This document shows positions 42,381 through 49,652 of a DNA stretch of 64,000 nucleotides, one piece after another. The position numbers were made by a program, and so were the translations under genes. Origin of the DNA: Actinomycetes bacterium (lineage in GTDB: Bacteria > Actinomycetota > Acidimicrobiia > Acidimicrobiales > RAAP-2); contig JAJZBK010000001.1 of the NCBI GenBank assembly GCA_021798955.1, forward strand, positions 217,654 through 281,653, read 5' to 3'. Under the pieces are notes generated by a model that worked only from the letters and a program-made list of their open reading frames with translations, had not been told where the DNA came from and did not search any database. The first letter of the stretch is position 1, and the number at the start of each line of letters is the position of its first letter.

Positions 42381-43168
42381 CAGGCCGCTTCCTTCTCCTT
42401 GGCGTGGCGGTCACCCCGGTCCTTGGGCGGCAGGTAGGCCTGCAACTTGGCCTGGACCATGCGCGGGCTGTTGCCGGCCTGGATGGCCAGGATGCCGTCG
42501 AGGATGAGTCGCCGGCCTTGGACTTCGTGCTGGCTCGAGCGCTTGAGCTTGTTGGCGATCGGGATCCACACGATGTTCGCCGACATGACCCCCCACAGGG
42601 TGGCGGTGAACGCCGAGGCGATGGCCGGGCCAAGGGCGTCGGGGTTGCTGAGGTTCCCGAGGACGTGGATGAGCCCGACGACCGTGCCGATGATGCCGAG
42701 GGTGGGGGCGAACCCGCCCATGTCGGCGAAGAACTTGGCCCCGACCTTGTGCCGCTCCCGCAGGGCGTCGATCTCACCCTCCATGATGTCGCGGATCTCC
42801 TCGGGGTCGTTGCCGTCGACCGTCATCTCGACGCCCCGCCGGAAGAACGGGTCGTCGATGTCGGCAGCTGCCTTCTCGAGGGCGAGCAGGCCCTCCCGCC
42901 GGGCGACCTCGGCCAGTGCCACCAGCCGGGTGATGTCCTCGTCGGGAGAGTCCGGCGAGCCACTCACGGCCTTGGACAGCACCGCCTTGAAGTTCTTCAC
43001 GTCGCTGCGGAGAAAGCCGGCCAGTGAGGCAAAGGTCGTCCCGCCGAACACGAGGATGAGCGGAGCGGGCTTGAACAACACCATCGGGTTGCTGCCGTCC
43101 ATGAACATGGCGACGAAGATGGCGCCCAGGGCAGCGACGATGGAGACCATGGTGAACTTCTTGTTCAT
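42380..43168 (-). CDS. motA: MotA, stator protein
   Basis: Stator ion-channel subunit, 262 residues, four membrane spans. The characteristic 'FFADMGGFAPTLGIIGTVVG' and 'GPAIASAFTATLWGV' blocks hold the conserved channel Pro and Thr residues, and the cytoplasmic loop between spans 2 and 3 is charged. It starts 10 bp after the flbD stop with GAGGGGG upstream. Confidence 0.96.
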   Translation of the reverse strand: MNKKFTMVSIVAALGAIFVAMFMDGSNPMVLFKPAPLILVFGGTTFASLAGFLRSDVKNFKAVLSKAVSGSPDSPDEDITRLVALAEVARREGLLALEKAAADIDDPFFRRGVEMTVDGNDPEEIRDIMEGEIDALRERHKVGAKFFADMGGFAPTLGIIGTVVGLIHVLGNLSNPDALGPAIASAFTATLWGVMSANIVWIPIANKLKRSSQHEVQGRRLILDGILAIQAGNSPRMVQAKLQAYLPPKDRGDRHAKEKEAA

Positions 43169-43178
43169 CGTCGCCCCC

Positions 43179-43595
43179 TCATGTCCGAGGCCCCGCCACC
43201 GGTGGCGGCTCGTCGGACCCCGACCGGTCAGCCGGAGTAGCCGCTGCGCCCTGGCTGGCGCTCGGCAAGGGGGTGACCACGCCGATCAGCCGCGGCACAC
43301 CTGTCTCTTCGGAGACGTGCTCGGGGCGGTCGACGACCTTCCCGCTCCCACCGCGCACGAGGCGGAACTTGCGCTGGCCGTCGTCCTCGTCGTCGAAGAC
43401 GAGCCGGTGGGAGAGGGCAAGGACCGACGCCCGGAAGAGCCGGATCCGGTCGATGAGCTCGTCGAGGGTCTCCCCGATCACGAACTTCGAACCGTCGCTC
43501 ATCGTGAGGACGACGTCGGGCGTGACGTCGGCGCGCTCGATGCGGTCCGGGTTGATGGCGATCGGGTCGCCGTTGAGCCTGGTAAGTGGGATCAT
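43179..43595 (-). CDS. flbD: FlbD-like flagellar protein with a C-terminal extension
   Basis: A 138-residue protein; residues 1-65 are the FlbD (DUF) domain: 'MIPLTRLNGDPIAINPDRIE', 'VTPDVVLTMSDGSKFVIGET', then 'LIDRIRLFRASVLA'. FlbD small proteins typically precede motAB in Gram-positive-type clusters; this is not the Caulobacter sigma-54 activator. The remaining ~70 residues are extra and Gly/Pro-rich at the end. The ATG at 43595 was chosen because the upstream ATG at 43697 overlaps the promoter. Confidence 0.82.
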   Translation of the reverse strand: MIPLTRLNGDPIAINPDRIERADVTPDVVLTMSDGSKFVIGETLDELIDRIRLFRASVLALSHRLVFDDEDDGQRKFRLVRGGSGKVVDRPEHVSEETGVPRLIGVVTPLPSASQGAAATPADRSGSDEPPPVAGPRT

Positions 43596-43687
43596 CGCAA
43601 ACGCATCCGTGCCTGTGTGGTCATGCATCCGTGCCAACCATGGACAGCCAACGAAGCCCCGGGCACACCCGCGGCCACTGAGCGTGA

Positions 43688-43715
43688 TCATCGGCACCGG
43701 GCGCGCCCCGCTTGA
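43688..43715 (-). promoter_or_regulatory. Sigma-28-type promoter of flbD-motA-motB-fliL
   Basis: Minus strand TCAA (43715-43712), 16 nt, GCCGATGA (43695-43688), giving a leader of about 85-90 nt to the ATG at 43595. Motor genes are classical FliA targets, which supports the motif. It lies 30 bp downstream of the 24-bp motif shared with fliC. Confidence 0.65.
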
Positions 43716-43744
43716 GGCGACCGGGCGCGTCGTCCCTGATGGGA

Positions 43745-43768
43745 GCTGCGAGTTGAGCTTGCGTTGTG
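43745..43768 (-). promoter_or_regulatory. 24-bp conserved motif upstream of flbD (shared with fliC)
   Basis: Minus strand CACAACG-N5-TCAACTCGCAGC, matching 21664-21641 upstream of fliC at all 19 fixed positions. It is centred about 40 bp upstream of the -35 element, where an activator would bind. Whether it is a protein site or a short dispersed repeat cannot be told from two or three copies. Confidence 0.5.
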
Positions 43769-43916
43769 CCGGCTCGTCGCCCCGTTCGGTGCCGGCTCGT
43801 CGCCCCGTTCGGTGCCGGCTCGTCGCCGACGGGCACCAGCTCGGAGGTGCGGGGACGGCTGGGTGCTCACCAAGGTGGGCTGGTGCCCCCGAGGTGGGCT
43901 CGGTGCGCCAGGAGCG

Positions 43917-45038
43917 CTACTCGGCGGCAGCCGCCTCGGTCGAGACCCGGATGAGGGCGTCGAGGACCCCCTCAGCTCGGCCGTCGTCGAGGACCTCCCC
44001 GGCCAACGCTACGCCGGCAGCGAGGTCACCGACCGTTCCCACGACGACGAGGGCAGCGGCCGCGTTGAGGACGGCCACGTCTCGGTGGGGCGACCGCTCA
44101 CCGCGGAGCACACGCCGGATGACCTCCGCGTTGACGGCTGCGTCACCGCCGCGGAGGTCCTCGATGGTGACGAGGTCGAGGCCGAGGGCGTCCGGCTCGA
44201 CACGCGACACCCAAGTGTCGACGTGGCCGTCGGCATCCGCCACCAGCTCGTGGACCGTCGACGGGCCCGTGGTGCTCAGCTCGTCGAGCCCGTCGTCTCC
44301 GTAGACGACCATGGCCCGCCGGGTACCGTTCCTCGCCAGCACGCCGAGCATCTTGTCGGCCATCGACGGGTCGCTCACCCCGACCACCTGGTAGCGCGCC
44401 CGTGCCGGGTTGGCCAGTGGACCGAGGTAGTTGAAGACGGTGGGGATCCCGAGCTGCTTGCGGACCGGGCCGGCGTAGCGCATGGCCGGGTGGAACCTCG
44501 GAGCGAAGCAGAAGCCCATGCCGACCTCGTCGATGCACCGGGCCACGCCGACCGGGCCGAGGTCCGCGGCCACGCCCAGGGCCTCGAGCACGTCGGCTGC
44601 CCCCACCGCGGAGGACGACGCTCGCCCACCGTGCTTGCACACCTTGGCGCCCGTGGCCGCCACGACGAGGGCGGCGATCGTCGACACGTTGATAGAACGC
44701 AGCCGGTCGCCGCCGGTGCCGCAGGTGTCGACGACCTCGACCCCGGCAGGGAGCTCGAGGGGTACGCCGTGGGTGAGCATGGCCCGGACGAACCCGGTCA
44801 TCTCCTCCACGGTCTCGCCCTTGGCCCGCAGCGCCACGGCGAAGGCGGCGATCTGGGCCTCGGTCGCCACCCCGGCGAGGACCTGGCCCATCACCGCCTC
44901 GGCCTCGGCCAGCCCAAGCGCGGCGCCGTCGAGAAGCCGGGTCAGCACGCCCGGCCAGCTGCCCAGTTCGGCAAAGCGCTCCGCTCCCGGTGGCTGGGCT
45001 CCCTCGAGCAGGGCACCGGTCACCTCGTCCCCGCTCAC
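43917..45038 (-). CDS. trpD: TrpD, anthranilate phosphoribosyltransferase
   Basis: Transfers phosphoribose from PRPP to anthranilate in tryptophan synthesis. 373 residues. The signature 'DTCGTGGDRLRSINVSTIAA' and 'CKHGGRASSSAVGAADVLEALG' (PRPP and Mg sites) are intact, as is 'HGVPLELP'. The GTG at 45038 lies 1 bp past the acyl-CoA dehydrogenase stop, so the two genes are probably co-transcribed although unrelated in function. No other trp gene is present here. Confidence 0.94.
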   Translation of the reverse strand: MSGDEVTGALLEGAQPPGAERFAELGSWPGVLTRLLDGAALGLAEAEAVMGQVLAGVATEAQIAAFAVALRAKGETVEEMTGFVRAMLTHGVPLELPAGVEVVDTCGTGGDRLRSINVSTIAALVVAATGAKVCKHGGRASSSAVGAADVLEALGVAADLGPVGVARCIDEVGMGFCFAPRFHPAMRYAGPVRKQLGIPTVFNYLGPLANPARARYQVVGVSDPSMADKMLGVLARNGTRRAMVVYGDDGLDELSTTGPSTVHELVADADGHVDTWVSRVEPDALGLDLVTIEDLRGGDAAVNAEVIRRVLRGERSPHRDVAVLNAAAALVVVGTVGDLAAGVALAGEVLDDGRAEGVLDALIRVSTEAAAAE

Positions 45039-45039
45039 C

Positions 45040-46221
45040 TCAGTCCCACCACAGGTCGTGGCCGAGCACCCCTCGGGCGATGAGCCCGAGCTGGACCTGA
45101 GAGGTCCCTTCGACGATCGTGAGCTGCTTCGCGTCCCGGTACCACTGCTCCGTCGGATGGTCGGCCATGTACCCGGCCGCGCCGAGGAGCTGGACGGCAA
45201 GGCCCGAGGCCCGTACCGCCAGCTCGGTGGCGTGGTACTTGGCCATCGACAGGAACGGCACGTGCTCCCGACCGAACTTTCCCTGGTCGGCCAGCCACGC
45301 CGCCCGGTAGGTGAGCAAGCGAGCTGCCTCGATGTCGACGGCAACCTTGGCGATCTCCCACTGGATCCCCTGAAAGTCGGCGATGGTGTGCCCGAACGCC
45401 TCTCGCTCCTTCACGTACTCGGTGGCGTACATGAGCGCCCCCTCGGCCAGGCCGAGGCCCCGGGCGGCGACGATCGGCCGCATGGCGTTCAGGCCGAGCA
45501 TGGCCAGACGGAACCCACCCACCTCACCGATGACGTTCTCGGCCGGCACACGCACCTCGTCGAGCACCAGCTCGCCGGTGTCGACGCCCCGGACGCCCAT
45601 CTTGGCGTCGGTGCGCCCGACCGAGACGCCTTCCCAGTTGCGCTCGACGATGAAGGCGGTGATGGAGGCGTGGTCGCGCCGCGTGGGATCACCCGTCTTG
45701 GCGAACACCGTGTACCAGTCGGCCTCGCGTACGCCCGACATCCAGCACTTGGTACCGGTCAGGATCCAGCCGCCTTCGTGACCGGGCGTCGTGTCGGGGA
45801 CGGCCCGGGTGCGCATGCCGGCCACGTCGCTGCCGGCCTGCGGCTCGGACAGCCCGAAGGCGGCCCGCAGCTCGCCGGTGGCGATGCCCGGGAGGTACCG
45901 CCGCTTCTGCTCGTCGCTGCCGGCGATCAGCACGGGGCCGGTGGGCAGCCGCGTCAGCAGCAACATGAGGGCGGCGGTGTTCGAGTACTTCGCCACCTCC
46001 TCGATGGCGATGGTCAGCCCAAGGATGCCGGCCCCCGACCCGCCGAGCTCGGGCGGGAGGCACAGGCCGAGCAGGTCCGCCTGGCGGAACGCCTCGAAGA
46101 GATCGGCCGGGTACTCGCCCGTGGTGTCGATGTCGCGAGCACGAGGCTTCACCTGCTCCTGGGCCAGACGGCGCACGCTCTGGCGGAGGTCGGCGAGCTC
46201 AGGACTGAGATCGAAGTGCAC
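45040..46221 (-). CDS. Acyl-CoA dehydrogenase
   Basis: FAD enzyme of fatty-acid or branched-chain acyl-CoA oxidation, 393 residues. Standard blocks are present: 'AFGLSEPQAGSDVAGM' (substrate/FAD), 'GTKCWMSGVREADWYTVFA', and the C-terminal 'IVEGTSQVQLGLIARGVLG' with the position of the catalytic Glu. Substrate chain length cannot be inferred. It is divergent from the lipoprotein hydrolase gene at 46304. Confidence 0.93.
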   Translation of the reverse strand: MHFDLSPELADLRQSVRRLAQEQVKPRARDIDTTGEYPADLFEAFRQADLLGLCLPPELGGSGAGILGLTIAIEEVAKYSNTAALMLLLTRLPTGPVLIAGSDEQKRRYLPGIATGELRAAFGLSEPQAGSDVAGMRTRAVPDTTPGHEGGWILTGTKCWMSGVREADWYTVFAKTGDPTRRDHASITAFIVERNWEGVSVGRTDAKMGVRGVDTGELVLDEVRVPAENVIGEVGGFRLAMLGLNAMRPIVAARGLGLAEGALMYATEYVKEREAFGHTIADFQGIQWEIAKVAVDIEAARLLTYRAAWLADQGKFGREHVPFLSMAKYHATELAVRASGLAVQLLGAAGYMADHPTEQWYRDAKQLTIVEGTSQVQLGLIARGVLGHDLWWD

Positions 46222-46303
46222 AGCCCGAGGTTAGTGGCGCCCACACCCCCTGCCCGTTCCGCCATCCGTCACCGAGGCGGGATGATGGCTAGCGTTGCCA
46301 GCG

Positions 46304-47530
46304 ATGGCGGCTCCTGGGACGACGCGGCACGGGACGGCGAAGCGGCGGCAGGTGCCTCCCACGGGACATCGGCGCTCCGCCACCCTCACCGCGGTCGTCG
46401 CGGCGGCTGCCATCACGCTCGCCGCCTGCGGTTCCTCCGGGTCGACGGCCGGCGTGCCCTCCAAGCCCGCAGTCGGGGTCCGCACGTGGTCGGTGCCTGG
46501 GCCGTACGCCGCGGGAACCATGCGGGCCACGCTGCCCGACGGCGACCCGGTACAGCTCTGGTACCCGGTGGATCGCGCGTCGGTCCGCGGTGCGTCGACC
46601 TACACGTACCAGCTCAAGCAGTGGGTGAGCCCGGCCGAGGCCGACAACCCCGTCCTCGCCAAGCTCCCGGACTCCGTGCCCACCACGGCCTACCTCGACG
46701 CGCCGGTCGCCCGCGACACGGGGGCCTCGGGAGATCCTTCCCACGCCTTCCCGGTCGTGCTCTTCGCCCACGGGTACGGCTCCTACCCCGAACAGTCGAG
46801 CTTCCTCACCGACCACCTGGCTACCTGGGGCTTCGTGGTCATCGCCCCCGAGGAGCAGGCGACCGACCTTGCCTCGGTGCTGGCCGGCTCCCACGCCCCC
46901 GGCGCCCTCACGGCGGCGCAGGCGCTGCAGGCGGCGATCGCCTACGCCGGCGCGCTCGACCAACCGGGTGGCCGCTTCGCCCACCTCCTCGACCTGGCCC
47001 GGCTGGCCGTCGTCGGCCACTCGCTGGGCGGTGGCGCCGCCATCACCTTGGCGGCAACCGACCACCAGGTCAAGACGTACGTGGCCCTGGCGCCAGCACC
47101 GGGCACCGCACCAACGACACACACCCCTGGTCTCGTCATGGTGGGGAGCGCCGACCAGATCGTCTCGCCGGCCAGCGTGCGGGCCACCTACGCCGCCCTT
47201 CCCACCCCCAAGCGCCTCGTGGTGATCGCCGGTGGCGGCCACAACGTCTTCGACGACATCTGCACGATCCACACCGGCTCGACCCGACTCGTCACCGAGC
47301 TGAAGGCGGCACTCGGCGCCGGCGGGGGGCTCGGCACACTGGCCAAGCTCGCCACCGACGGCTGTTTCCCGCCCGACGTCAACCCCGTGCACGCCTACCC
47401 GCTGATCGACCAGGCCGTCACGGCCCAGCTGCGTGACGGGCTCGGGCTCGACCCCGCGGGAACGGGCTTCGGCCCGGGGCTCGGCACGGCGTTCCCCGGC
47501 GTCACCGCCACGGTCACCGCCGCTGGCTGA
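46304..47530 (+). CDS. Secreted lipoprotein alpha/beta hydrolase (dienelactone hydrolase/PAF-AH-like)
   Basis: A 408-residue predicted lipoprotein: basic N-terminus, hydrophobic stretch and lipobox 'ITLAAC' with Cys at about 42. The alpha/beta-hydrolase nucleophile is in 'VVGHSLGGGAA' (about residue 240), the oxyanion region in 'VVLFAHGYGSYPEQ', and Asp/His candidates in 'GSADQIVSP' and 'GGGHNVFDD'. It resembles the platelet-activating-factor acetylhydrolase/chlorophyllase-like group. A TTG at 46295 is an alternative start. No ribosome site is obvious. Confidence 0.82.
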   Translation: MAAPGTTRHGTAKRRQVPPTGHRRSATLTAVVAAAAITLAACGSSGSTAGVPSKPAVGVRTWSVPGPYAAGTMRATLPDGDPVQLWYPVDRASVRGASTYTYQLKQWVSPAEADNPVLAKLPDSVPTTAYLDAPVARDTGASGDPSHAFPVVLFAHGYGSYPEQSSFLTDHLATWGFVVIAPEEQATDLASVLAGSHAPGALTAAQALQAAIAYAGALDQPGGRFAHLLDLARLAVVGHSLGGGAAITLAATDHQVKTYVALAPAPGTAPTTHTPGLVMVGSADQIVSPASVRATYAALPTPKRLVVIAGGGHNVFDDICTIHTGSTRLVTELKAALGAGGGLGTLAKLATDGCFPPDVNPVHAYPLIDQAVTAQLRDGLGLDPAGTGFGPGLGTAFPGVTATVTAAG

Positions 47531-47569
47531 ACCCGCCGCTGGCTGAACCCGCCGCTGGCTGAACCCGCC
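47522..47569 (+). repeat. Three tandem 16-bp repeats spanning a stop codon
   Basis: Unit GCTGGCTGAACCCGCC at 47522, 47538 and 47554; the first copy contains the TGA of the lipoprotein hydrolase. The duplicated copies lie in the 3' untranslated part. Compare 52161-52187, where a 13-bp unit (TCCCTGAACCGCG/C) also duplicates the stop of the GGDEF-EAL gene. Confidence 0.85.
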
Positions 47570-47585
47570 TGGACGGCAGCCCGCT

Positions 47586-47626
47586 GCGGCGGGCACGGAC
47601 ACGACGAGAGCGCCCGTGCCCGCCGC
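47586..47626. terminator. Bidirectional hairpin terminator
   Basis: A perfect 13-bp inverted repeat GCGGCGGGCACGG (47586-47598) and CCGTGCCCGCCGC (47614-47626) with a 15-nt loop, located between the convergent hydrolase and hsp20 genes. It has no T-run, as is common for actinobacterial terminators. Confidence 0.65.
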
Positions 47627-47676
47627 GCACCGATGCCTGTCCAACCGGAGGCCCGAGCGCAGGCGGTCGCCCGAGC

Positions 47677-48111
47677 TCAGGCGGTCAGCCGGTGCGGCTC
47701 CCCGTGGGCCCGGACCTCGATCCGTCGCGGCTTGGCGTGCTCGGCGACCGGGATGGCAAGCGACAGCACCCCGGCCTCGTACTCGGCCTCGATCCTCGAC
47801 GTGTCGAGGTTCTCGCCCAGCAGGAGCTGCCGGGTGAACGTGCCGCTCGGGCGCTCGGCGATCAACGTCTGGACGTCGGCCGCCGGCTCGGGGGCGGGGC
47901 GTTCCGCCTTCACCGTCAACACGTTGTCCTCCACCGTGAGGTCGATGGTCGACGGGTCCACGCCGGGTAGGTCGATCGACACCAAGAAGCGGTCGCCCTT
48001 GCGGTAAGCGTCCATGGGCATCGACAGGGTACGGGCTGCCGGGGCACCTACCCAGAACTGCTGCAGGAAACGGTCGATGTCGCGGAAGGGATCAGATCGC
48101 ACCAGTGCCAT
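47677..48111 (-). CDS. hsp20: Small heat-shock protein, Hsp20/alpha-crystallin family
   Basis: ATP-independent holdase, 144 residues. The ATG at 48111 has GGAGGTG 6 nt upstream. The alpha-crystallin domain spans about residues 38-135: 'MDAYRKGDRFLVSIDLPGVD', 'DNVLTVKAERP', and 'EAGVLSLAIPVAE' with the 'GVLxLxIP' C-terminal signature. A perfect CIRCE element lies 150 bp upstream, so HrcA repression is expected. Confidence 0.94.
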   Translation of the reverse strand: MALVRSDPFRDIDRFLQQFWVGAPAARTLSMPMDAYRKGDRFLVSIDLPGVDPSTIDLTVEDNVLTVKAERPAPEPAADVQTLIAERPSGTFTRQLLLGENLDTSRIEAEYEAGVLSLAIPVAEHAKPRRIEVRAHGEPHRLTA

Positions 48112-48259
48112 GAGCCTCACCTCCATGCTCGTCGTCCGATACTTCCTCGACGGGACGAGCACGCACGGCCACGCCAGCGGGCCCCGCTGCGCCGGGTGGA
48201 CCCGGCGGCCACGGAGCTCGGCTCGGCGAGAGCGCCGTGCCCGTTCCGCACCACCCAGT

Positions 48260-48286
48260 TTAGCACTCTCCTGCCGCGAGTGCTAA
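48260..48286. promoter_or_regulatory. CIRCE element (HrcA operator)
   Basis: TTAGCACTC (48260-48268), 9-nt spacer, GAGTGCTAA (48278-48286): an exact match to the CIRCE consensus (9-N9-9). CIRCE usually controls groESL and dnaK; here it is upstream of hsp20. It could also influence the region to its right, but no gene starts there for 330 bp. Confidence 0.95.
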
Positions 48287-48614
48287 CACGCCCCGCCCTG
48301 TCCCGCCGCTGCCGTCGGGGCTCGGGCTACCGGCGTCGACCGTCTGGATCGGCGCAGGTGGAGGTGACCGGGTAGAAGCGACCCGAGTCGCCGCAGGCAG
48401 GCGTCGAACAGGTGGGCTCGACGGCCCGGCCCGAGCGGGTAGAACGGGGGAAGGCCGCCGCCACCAACCGGGGGCAAGCCCTCCCCGGACAGGGGAACCC
48501 GGCAGCGTGAGGCCCGACAGCCCCGGGTGGCACACCAGCCCGAGCCCATCGGCCTGGGTGGCAGCGGCCAGGGTGACCCCTTTTCCACACGTCCCGTTCA
48601 GGAAGCGAGCGCAC
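48287..48614. other. Intergenic region between CIRCE and the aldo-keto reductase
   Basis: About 330 bp with no supported gene. Open frames across it are shadows with no ribosome sites. I see no RNA gene or repeat; it presumably contains the promoter of the aldo-keto reductase. Confidence 0.5.
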
Positions 48615-49508
48615 ATGACCCCACCGGACACGACCAGCCAACCCCTCCACCGGCCCGTCAGCGCCAGCGGCACCTTCGAGATCGGCGGGCGGACCGTCCA
48701 TCGACTCGGCTTCGGTGCGATGCGCATCACCGGGCCCGGCATCTGGGGCGAGCCACCCGACCGAGCGGTCGCGGTCGCGGTCGTACGGCGTGCCGTCGAG
48801 CTCGGAGTCGACTTCGTCGACACCGCCGACTCCTACGGCCCGGCGGTGAGCGAGGAGATCATCCGCGAAGCCCTCCACCCGTACCCGGACGACCTGGTCA
48901 TCGCCACCAAGGCCGGCCTCGTACGGACCGGGCCCGACGCCTGGCACCCCGTCGGCCGCCCCGAGTACCTCCGCCAGCAGTGCGAGCTCAGCCTCCGGCG
49001 GCTCGGCGTCGAGCGGATCGACCTCTTCCAGTTGCACCGGATCGACCCGGCGGTGCCCGCCGACGAGCAGTTCGGCCTGCTGGCCGCCTTGCGCGACGAG
49101 GGCAAGGTGGCCGCCGTCGGCCTCTCCGAGGTGTCGGCTGCGGACGTCGAAGCAGCCCGGGCCGTCGTGCCGGTGGCAACCGTCCAGAACCGCTACAACC
49201 TCGTCGACCGGGCCTCGGAGCCCGTCCTCGAGTACTGCGAGCACAACGGCATCGGCTTCATTCCGTGGTTTCCCGTCGCCTCCGGAGCCCTGGCCCGACC
49301 GGGCGGCCCGCTCGACGACGTGTGCCGTGCCGTCGGAGCGACGCCCTCCCAGGTGGCCCTGGCCTGGCTGCTGGCCCGCTCGCCGGTCATGCTCCCCATT
49401 CCGGGCACGGGCTCGTTGGCACACGTCGAGGAGAACTGCCGGGCCGCTGGCGTCCCCCTCACGCCCGACCAGGTCGCCTCCCTGGCCGCCGCCACCGCCG
49501 GAAGCTGA
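48615..49508 (+). CDS. Aldo/keto reductase
   Basis: NADP-dependent oxidoreductase with TIM-barrel fold, 297 residues from the ATG at 48615 (AGGAAG upstream). Catalytic tetrad candidates: Asp and Tyr in '[10 protein letters not shown]', Lys in 'VIATKAGLV', His in 'LFQLHRIDP'. The cofactor-binding end '[17 protein letters not shown]' is typical of the AKR family related to E. coli YajO/YdbC-type reductases. Substrate unknown. Confidence 0.93.
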   Translation: MTPPDTTSQPLHRPVSASGTFEIGGRTVHRLGFGAMRITGPGIWGEPPDRAVAVAVVRRAVELGVDFVDTADSYGPAVSEEIIREALHPYPDDLVIATKAGLVRTGPDAWHPVGRPEYLRQQCELSLRRLGVERIDLFQLHRIDPAVPADEQFGLLAALRDEGKVAAVGLSEVSAADVEAARAVVPVATVQNRYNLVDRASEPVLEYCEHNGIGFIPWFPVASGALARPGGPLDDVCRAVGATPSQVALAWLLARSPVMLPIPGTGSLAHVEENCRAAGVPLTPDQVASLAAATAGS

Positions 49509-49617
49509 GCGAGGCCGACCGCCCGGAGGAGCCGGGCACGACCACCCTCGGCAGCTGGTCAGGGTTGCCGATCGCTCCACCGCCCCGAGGCAGGTGGGAG
49601 GCGCTCGGGTGGGAAGG

Positions 49618-49645
49618 TTCAGCCCCTCGCCACACCTGCCGATAG
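49618..49645 (+). promoter_or_regulatory. Sigma-28-type promoter of the GGDEF-EAL gene
   Basis: TTCA (49618-49621), 16 nt, GCCGATAG (49638-49645), then 7 nt to ATG at 49653. Alternatively TCAG with a 15-nt spacer. The -10 octamer is identical to that of flgN and the 7-nt distance to the ATG is the same, again predicting a leaderless message. The -35 is the weakest of the set. Confidence 0.5.
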
Positions 49646-49652
49646 ATCGACG

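Larger units (their letters stand above)
43596..43916. repeat. Intergenic region with 23-bp tandem repeats between trpD and flbD
   Basis: About 320 bp without a gene. It holds the flbD promoter (43688-43715), the motif shared with fliC (43745-43768) and, at 43766-43827, two full and one partial copies of a 23-bp unit beginning GTGCCGGCTCGTCGCCCCGT. Nothing else is recognisable; no clear terminator for trpD was found. Confidence 0.7.

Noticed and set aside
43596..43697. Upstream extension of FlbD to an ATG at 43697
   Set aside because: It overlaps the sigma-28 -10 element and adds 34 residues before the conserved FlbD start MIPLTRLNG.
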